From Crotalaria pallida (lineage: Eukaryota; Streptophyta; Magnoliopsida; Fabales; Fabaceae), in NCBI GenBank assembly GCA_037953625.1, contig CM075652.1, forward strand, positions 75,297,501-75,361,500: DNA of 64,000 nucleotides, given 5' to 3'. Below the pieces are notes generated by a model that was not told where the DNA came from, did not search any database, and was given only the letters and a program-made list of their open reading frames with translations. This document shows positions 57,443 to 64,000 of this stretch, piece by piece. Numbering within the stretch: position 1 is the stretch's first letter; every line of letters starts with the position of its first letter. A program made the position numbers and the translations under genes.

Positions 57443-60400
57443 ATGGATGCTGAAGTTAGTTTTTCTCAAGTTGCTCCTCCTATCTTTAATGGTGAGAGCT
57501 ATGACCTTTGGGTTGTGAGAATGGAGTCCTACCTGAAGGCTTTGGATCTATGGGAAGCTGTTGAAGAAGATTATGTTGTGCCTCCACTGCCAGATAATCC
57601 CACCATGGCTCAAATAAAAAAACCACAAAGAGAAAAACACCAGGAAGTCAAAGGCAAAAGCATGCTTGTTTGCTGCTGTTTCGCAAACCATCTTCACCAG
57701 AATAATGACTCTTAAAACACCAAAAGCAATACGGAACTATCTAAACGAAGAATATGCAGGGGATGAGAGGATTCGAAGCATGCAAGTGTTGAACTTAATG
57801 AGGGAATTTGAGCTGCAAAAAATGAAGGAGTCTGAGACAATCAAAGAGTACTCAGACAAATTGCTTTGCATTGCTAATAAGGTAAGGTTACTGGGCACTG
57901 ATTTTTCTGATTCAAGAATTGTAGAAAAAATTCTTGTAACTGTGCCTGAGAGATATGAGGCATCAATAACCACTTTGGAGAACACAAAGAATCTTTCTAA
58001 GATCACTTTTGCAAGAGTGTTACATTCCTTGCAGGCCCAAGAGCAACAGAGGCTTATGAGGGAAGACCATATGGTTGAAGGTGCTTTACCAGCCAAGTAC
58101 CAAGAAGTTGAAAAAAAAAATCAACATAATCAGGCATAAAGCAGTGCAAACAATCAAACCTTAGGCAAGGGGAAGAGAAAAATCTATCCACCTTGTCACT
58201 ATTGTGGAAAAAAAGGTCATCCACCATTTAAATGTTGGAGAAGACCAGATGCAAAATGCAACAAGTGCAATCAGATGGGTCATGAAGCTGTAATTTGCAA
58301 GTCTGAAATTCAACAAGCTGCAGCTGAGGTGAAAAATACATAGGAGGAGGAGGAGGAATACCTGCTCTTTGTTGCAACCTGTTTTTCCAGCAACAATTCA
58401 AATGAGTCTTGGCTAATTGACAGTGGCTGCACCAACCACATGACCTATGACAAGGAAATGTTCAAACAGCTGGACAACAGTGAAGTCAAGTGGGTCAAAA
58501 TAGGAAATGGTGAACACATTCCAGTCAAGGGCAAAGGAACAGTAGCTTTAACAAGCTTCACAGGTACTAAAATACTCACTGATGTTCTATATGTACCCGA
58601 AATTAATCAAAATTTGCTCAGTGTTGGACAGCTCCTTGAGAAAGGTTTCAAAGTCATTTTTGAAGATAAATGCTGCATGATTAAGGATCCAGTAGGCCAA
58701 GAAATGTTCAAAGTAAAAATGAAAAGAAAAAGTTTTTCATTTGACCCAATGAAGAAGGAGCAGGTTGCATTATCAGTTACAACAAGTCCTACTGATCTCT
58801 GGCATAAAAGGCTAGGCCATTTCCATCATCTGGGAAAGAACTACATGCTAAAAAATCAACTAGTTCGTGGAGTTCCTTACCTAAGAGAAAAGCTAGCAAA
58901 ATGCCATGCTTGTCGGTTTGGGAAGCAATCAAGGAAACCATTTCCTGATAGTAGCTGGAGGGCGACGCAAAAGCTCCAACTTGTTCACACTGATCTTGCT
59001 GGACCACAAAGAACTCCTTCATTAAAGGGAAGTCTTTATTATATTATTTTTATTGATGACTTTACCAGAATGTGCTGGATTTATTTTCTTAACTACAAAT
59101 CAGAAGTTGCTAATGTGTTCTGGAAATTCAAGGCTCATGTTGAAAATCAAAGTGGCTGTCATATTCAGGGTGTGAGGTCTGATAATGGAAAAGAGTATGT
59201 TTCTAATCAATTTCAACAAATTTGTGATGAAGCAGGGATTGAACATCAACTCACAGCTCCTTACACTCCTGAACAAAATGGAGTGAGTGAAAGAAAAAAT
59301 AGATCAATCATGGAGATGTCCAGGTGTATGCTTCATCAAAAGGAACTACCAAAAAAATTATGGGCTGAAGCTGCGCATACAGCCGTTTACATACAAAATA
59401 GACTTCCTACACGAGCCTTGCAAAGTCAAACTCCTTTTGAGGCCTGGTTTGGTTACAAACCTTCTCTAGAATTTTTTAAAGTATTTGGTTGCTTGTGCTA
59501 CTCACATGTACCTCAGGTTCAGTGTGACAAGCCTGACAAAAGGGCAGAAGCTGGAGTATTTATTGGCTACAACACCATCTCTAAAGCTTACAGGATTTTT
59601 CAACCTCAAACAGGAAAAATTCTGGTAAGCAGAGATGTGCACTTCATGGAGGACGAAAAATGGTGTTGGAGTGACTCAAACAAAAGTCAAAATTCTACAT
59701 TGGAGCTTGAAAATACTATAGATGACCCACCTATTCGTGGCATGAGATCACTCTTTAACATTTACCAAAAAAGCAGTGTGGCGGTGTGCAATGTTGCTAT
59801 ATGTGAACCTGCTGATTTTGAAGAAGCTGCTATGAACCAGAAATGGATGGATGCAATGCAAGAGGAGATATTCATGATTGAGAGAAATCAAACCTGGAAG
59901 TTGGTTACAAGACCTCATGATAGAAATGTCATAGGAGTAAAATGGGTGTTCAGAACAAAGCTCAATCCAGATGGTTCCATTAACAAGCACAAAGCAAGGC
60001 TTGTCGTGAAGGACTATTCTCAAATATTTGGAATTGACTATTTAGATACTTTTGCTCCGGTAGCAAGACATAACACAATCAGGCTCCTACATGCCATTGC
60101 AGCACAAAAGAGATGGCAAGTGTTTCATATGGATGTCAAGTCAGCTTTCCTCAATGGTTTTTTGCAGGAGCAGATTTATGTTGAACAACCAGAAGGTTTT
60201 GTGATTAAAGGCCAAGAAGATAAAGTATACTTGCTGAAAAAGGCTCTATATGGCTTGAAGCAAGCCCCAAGAGTGTGGTACAGCAGAATTGATGATCATT
60301 TTTTGAGCTTGGTTTTTCAAAAGAGTCTATCTGAAGCTACACTTTATGTCAAGCATATTGGTGTAGATGTTTTAATTATCTCTTTGTATGTTGATGATCT

Positions 60401-61349
60401 TTTGGTGACAGGAAGCAACCTAGCACTAATTGAAGAATTCAAGCAAGAAATGAAGGATGTCTTTGAAATGACTGATCTTGGTCTTATGACTTACTTTCTA
60501 GGCATGGAGATCACTCAAAAGAAAGATAAGATTTTTATCTGCCAGCAAAAATATGCAAAGGAGATTCTCAAAAAATTTCATCTTGATGAATGCAAAATAA
60601 TGAACACTCCTATGAATCAAAAGGAGAAGTTCATCAAGGATGATGGAGCTGATAAAGTTGATGAAGCTCAGTTCAGAAGCTTGATTGGATGTTTAATATA
60701 CCTTATAGCTACAAGGCCCGACATCTTATTTTCTATTAGCTTGCTGTCTAGATATATGCATTGTCCTAGTGAACTGCACTTGAAAGCAGCGAAGAGAATT
60801 TTAAGATATGTTAAAGGAACTATCAGTTATGGAGTCATGTATCATAAGATAGAAGACTTCAAATTGCTTGGTTTTTCTTATAGTGATTGGGCAGGAAGCT
60901 TGGATGATATGAAGAGTACTTCAAGGAACTGTTTCAATATGGGTTCAGGTATTTTCTCTTGGTATTCCAAGAAGTAAGAGGTTGTAGCTCAGTCAACAGC
61001 AGAGGCTGAGTTTATAGCAGTTGCCGCTGTTGTAAATCAAGCTATCTGGTTAAGGAACATTATGGAAGATTTGGGGCTGAAACAAGATCAAAGCACATAG
61101 ATTTTCGTTGATAATCAAGCAGCTATTTCGATATCTCATAATCCTGTGTTTCATGGGAAAACTAAACACTTCAATGTCAAATTATTTTATTTAAGAGAGG
61201 TGCAAGAAAATGGAGATGTCAGTCTAGTTTATTGCAAAACTGAAGACCAAGCTGCTGATATGTTTACTAAGTCATTTTCAGTCAACAGGTTTGAGTTTCT
61301 GAGGAAGAAGCTTGGAGTTTGCAGCCTTCAAGGCAAGGAGGAGTGTTGA
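57443..61349 (+). pseudogene. Copia Gag-Pol polyprotein, frameshift and four stops
   Basis: Starts MDAEVSFSQVAPPIFNGESY. The gag frame shifts near 57600-57670 and continues to a TAA (58137). CX2CX4HX4C knuckles lie at about 58187 (CHYCGKKGHPPFKC) and 58258 (CNKCNQMGHEAVIC). A TAG (58342) follows, then protease LIDSGCTNHMT (about 58411-58443). The 58440-60977 frame holds the integrase HHCC region (WHKRLGHFHH to CHACRFGK), DDE residues in HTDLAGP, RSDNGKEY and PEQNGVSERKN, and the reverse transcriptase with MDVKSAFLNG and catalytic YVDDLL. RNase H text runs through YSDWAGSLDD, is cut by TAA (60975), continues STAEAEF, is cut by TAG (61098), and ends FVDNQAAIS to LRKKLGVCS. All four stops are explicable as CAA/CAG (or GAG) to TAA/TAG. 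Confidence 0.93.
61330..61343 (+). other. Polypurine tract of the copia element
   Basis: AAGGCAAGGAGGAG directly before the TG of the 3' LTR. Confidence 0.8.
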
Positions 61350-61691
61350 GAATGTGCCTTTGGATGTTGTTGTTCTCAGAATTATTTTTAGTTTGAATAA
61401 GTCAAACTTAGAATTTGTCATTTAGCCAGTAGTGGATAAGTTTGTTTCCTATTGCTTTGCTACTAGTTGTTAGGTTGTTTGTAGTGCTTAACTGGTTACT
61501 AGAATCATGGGCACGATTTATCATTCAGTTATTTCTTTCTTGTATTTAAGCACCATTATGGGTTCAATAAAAATTATCTTTTGCAGTAAAAAAGTTAAAG
61601 TTACTGTTCAGCCTTTCTTTAGTAAAAAAGTTGTCTTTTGAATTGCTTTTCTTTCCTTTTCTATTGGTGTCTGCAACTATTAAAAACTACA
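61344..61691 (+). mobile_element. 3' LTR of the copia element
   Basis: 348 bp, TGTTGAGAATG to AAAAACTACA, with the terminal CA preserved. Followed by TSD TGATT. Confidence 0.93.
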
Positions 61692-63715
61692 TGATTTGAA
61701 AAGGTTTTCATGATTTATAAAGTTATAAACAAAAAATATTTTTACTTGAACAATGAATTGTTTTTGAGTTTTGAAAAAGGTTTTAAGTTACTAATACTGT
61801 TGTTTTGTGTTCTTAAATTTTATTGAGTACTTTTGAAAAAAAAAAACGAAATCATTTGGTTAAAGTTATTAAATTAAATATGTGTTGATTAGTCCTTTGG
61901 ATTATGTTTATTAAAGATAAAGGTTCGAGTAAGGCGGATTTCGATAATCAGATTCAGTTGTCTCTAGCTTCACATCCAGGTGAGAGAGAAACTTTCCTAA
62001 GACACAATGACCCTTTGGGTAGCATTAGGATGTTCTCGATCATCTCAAAGATCATAACTCCGTAGTTATTTGTCAAAATACGTGGCGACAAGTGTTTGTG
62101 TGTGTGTGTTTAGCCGATCTACGTTGAGACGATAACTTTTATTTGAATGTCTGATATTGGTTATCGGTTGGTATTGTATGATCTGAGTTATTTATTTTAA
62201 CAACATGGATTTTATCTGATAAATATGTTACTGTACTGATGTTATCCTGTGATAACTGATTACCTGTTGGAAAAAGAAATATTGGAATTGTTAAAATTGT
62301 GTTAAGGCTTTATGGTTTAAGGCAATGATTATGTTATGGACCCTTGGTGGGTATAAGACCTTGGTTAAGGCAATATGGATATAATCTAAGTATCTCGAAT
62401 CGTGTAGTGTACAGTGAAGGTGCGCGGAGCACTAATGACTTTTGATGTATATCCCCAATCGCACTGTCTGGTAGACGTGCTTGATTTTAAGTAGCTGGCC
62501 ACGTGAATGATGCGCCGTGGTTGCGAGCATTGTGGAACCACTATACTTAGGGAGGTGTTTGTTTCGTTTTTCCCTTAGAGGTCGAGGCCCGTTAGAAGCG
62601 AGGCTTAGAATGGGTCGACCAATTATAGGTTAATGAAACTAAAACCTTTATCGTAAAAGACTTTAAGATTTTAAAAGGCATGAAACTAATAATCCTTTCT
62701 ATCTATGTTTGAGAGAGAAGTAGTGGAGAGGAAAGATACCGCATGCTTGGAGGCCGGAGTCCCTTCAAGTGGTGATTGTGATAGGGGAGGGCAAGGACGG
62801 TGAACGTCAAGAAGCCTCGAGTGCTTCTCTAGGCGGAACGGGACTACAATGACCAGGTTCACCGGAGTCTGGGCTTTGGTCGTAGCAAGGACTGCAGGCC
62901 AACTAGAGAAAGTGTTGTCGCCCCCTTGAGCAACTTAGAGATGGTGAGAGGGAACCTGAACGAGGCTAGACGTCGGTAGGTGATGGGCTCTTTTCTTTGT
63001 TGACCACTGGAATCTAGTTACAACCTTTTTAAATGAAATTTGAAGTCTTGTTGACCACTGGAGTCTGATTATAGCCTTTTGTTTTCCGACTTCGATGCCA
63101 GTGTGGTTAGGGTTCCTGTGCGTCCCATCTGCTTTCCAACTTAGGCTGTGGTTGGATGACTGAGGAGGAGATGTATTGTGTGGGCCGACTTATCCCTTTA
63201 CCTCAATGATTTCCCTCCCTAAATCATTGATGGTTATGTTTCCATTAAGATAAGAGAAATGCAAAGTTATAAGTTTTGAGAAAACTCTTTAAGTAATAAA
63301 TCGAAGTTATAACATGATGTCAAGATGAGTTATGATAATGGTGATACTTATAATGATGATGTCTTTTGAGCATGGCCGCTAGTTGCTTATTTGATTTGAT
63401 GATTGTATATGCATGTGTGTGAATCTTAATGTGATCCCTTAGAGTAAGTTAATGTCGTCGACGATTAATTCGTTCAGATCCCTTACTCTCTCTGCTTTCC
63501 CTTTTTCTATGGACATTGGGGATGATGTCCACAGATGGAAGATCAAGTCATTGTCGTGTGGAAGTTTCAAATAGTGGATAGTGCATTGGCATTATTTTGA
63601 AGCGAAGCTAATTGGATGGCATGTGTTGAGACTTTGATCCGGAGCTGATCGTCAGTGGGAGTTCGACCCAGGTGCGACATCAGTAGTGGAGAGCAGCGAC
63701 AACAAGAAGTTTTAT

Positions 63716-63753
63716 GTTGTCTTAGGTCTCAATAGTTGTCTTAGGTCTCAATA
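63716..63753. repeat. 19-bp perfect tandem duplication in LTR F
   Basis: GTTGTCTTAGGTCTCAATA occurs twice back to back. A looser repeat of GTTGACCACTGGA(A/G)TCT lies at about 63000-63070. Confidence 0.9.
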
Positions 63754-64000
63754 TTAGATTGAGTCTGTCTGCTATGATAGGACTGATGTAATCTTTAGTT
63801 TTGGCATGGAGCTTTTATTCAGTATTTTATTGTATCAAATGTCATGACCTTAGGGGCCGTGACCTTTTTGTAAAACAATTGAATTGATGTAATTACTCGA
63901 TTATAAGAATAGATCCTTTTACTTCTCAATTGAAGTCTTTTGTCGAATTTTTAAAAGGTAATCAAATGTTTTCCGCAATTAATCATTAGAGGAAATAATA

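Larger units (their letters stand above)
57048..61691 (+). mobile_element. Complete Ty1/copia retrotransposon, inactivated
   Basis: 4644 bp with TSD TGATT (57043-57047 and 61692-61696). Two 348-bp LTRs, a primer binding site at 57398, gag, protease, integrase, reverse transcriptase and RNase H in copia order, and a polypurine tract at 61330-61343. By eye the LTRs differ at about ten positions (near 3 %), so the insertion is young on a plant scale. Dead through a gag frameshift and four stop codons. Confidence 0.95.
54301..64000 (+). mobile_element. Long LTR 'F', interrupted by a copia element and running off the window
   Basis: It begins TATAAGACCCACAATTTT, read as TGTAAGACCC with one G to A change. 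The pieces 54301-57047 and 61692-64000 are continuous once the copia element and its TSD are removed. A TATA box is at 55249. The leader holds CTTCACACATTCCACACTT. The 3' part has polyadenylation-like text (TTATTCAGTATTTTATTGTA) near 63800. No protein-coding domain was found. The right end was not reached. Confidence 0.65.

Noticed and set aside
57737..58096. 119-residue minus-strand frame
   Set aside because: Antisense shadow of the copia gag.

Overview
This window looks like plant nuclear DNA from a repeat-rich, probably heterochromatic region. A eudicot, most likely a legume, fits best, but that is inference. The support is: AT-rich sequence with introns; L1-type LINE, Ty1/copia, Ty3/gypsy-type LTR, CACTA, hAT, Mutator-like and Stowaway elements; a plant mobile domain (PMD) gene; and exon pieces of plant genes. 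I find no intact host gene, rRNA, tRNA or CRISPR array. Almost every base that can be assigned belongs to transposable elements, most of them nested, and many insertions can be placed to the base from target-site duplications (TSDs).

Layout. 1-3620: 3' part of a very long LTR (A) inserted in a gag-only retrotransposon whose remainder is 3621-7093. 7094-16505: sequence ending in a CACTA terminus at 16505. It holds single exons resembling NDL (N-MYC down-regulated-like) and CHUP1-like genes; the CHUP1-like exon is split by a complete gag-only (TR-GAG type) retrotransposon at 9703-15429. About 17050-23250: an inverted-repeat element carrying a four-exon PMD gene with one internal stop codon. 23610-25080: probable solo LTR. 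25589-27142: three terminal-inverted-repeat elements nested in one another. 27503-31206: a MITE split by a 3.36-kb solo LTR (B). 31280-41534: a Stowaway MITE split by a CACTA-like element, which itself holds a hAT element, a Stowaway, a Mutator-like element containing a full-length L1 LINE, and a ubiquitin-activating enzyme E1 exon. 41846-48963: Stowaways and a 5.15-kb solo LTR (C). 48972-64000: three long LTR-like units (D, E, F) nested in alternating orientation, with a complete but dead copia element (57048-61691) innermost.

How the parts relate. The gag-only elements, solo LTRs and MITEs have no enzymes of their own and must have moved by using machinery from elsewhere. The only enzyme-coding elements here are the LINE (three ORF2 lesions) and the copia element (frameshift plus four stops), and both are broken. 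The clearest unexplained signals are: clusters of CG-centred palindromes (ATCGAT, CTCGAG, ACCGGT types) in several LTR families; arrays of primer-binding-site-like CAATTGGTAT motifs between gag and the polypurine tract of the gag-only elements; a splice-donor-like AGGTAAGG in four of the long LTRs; and the PMD gene in its inverted-repeat element.
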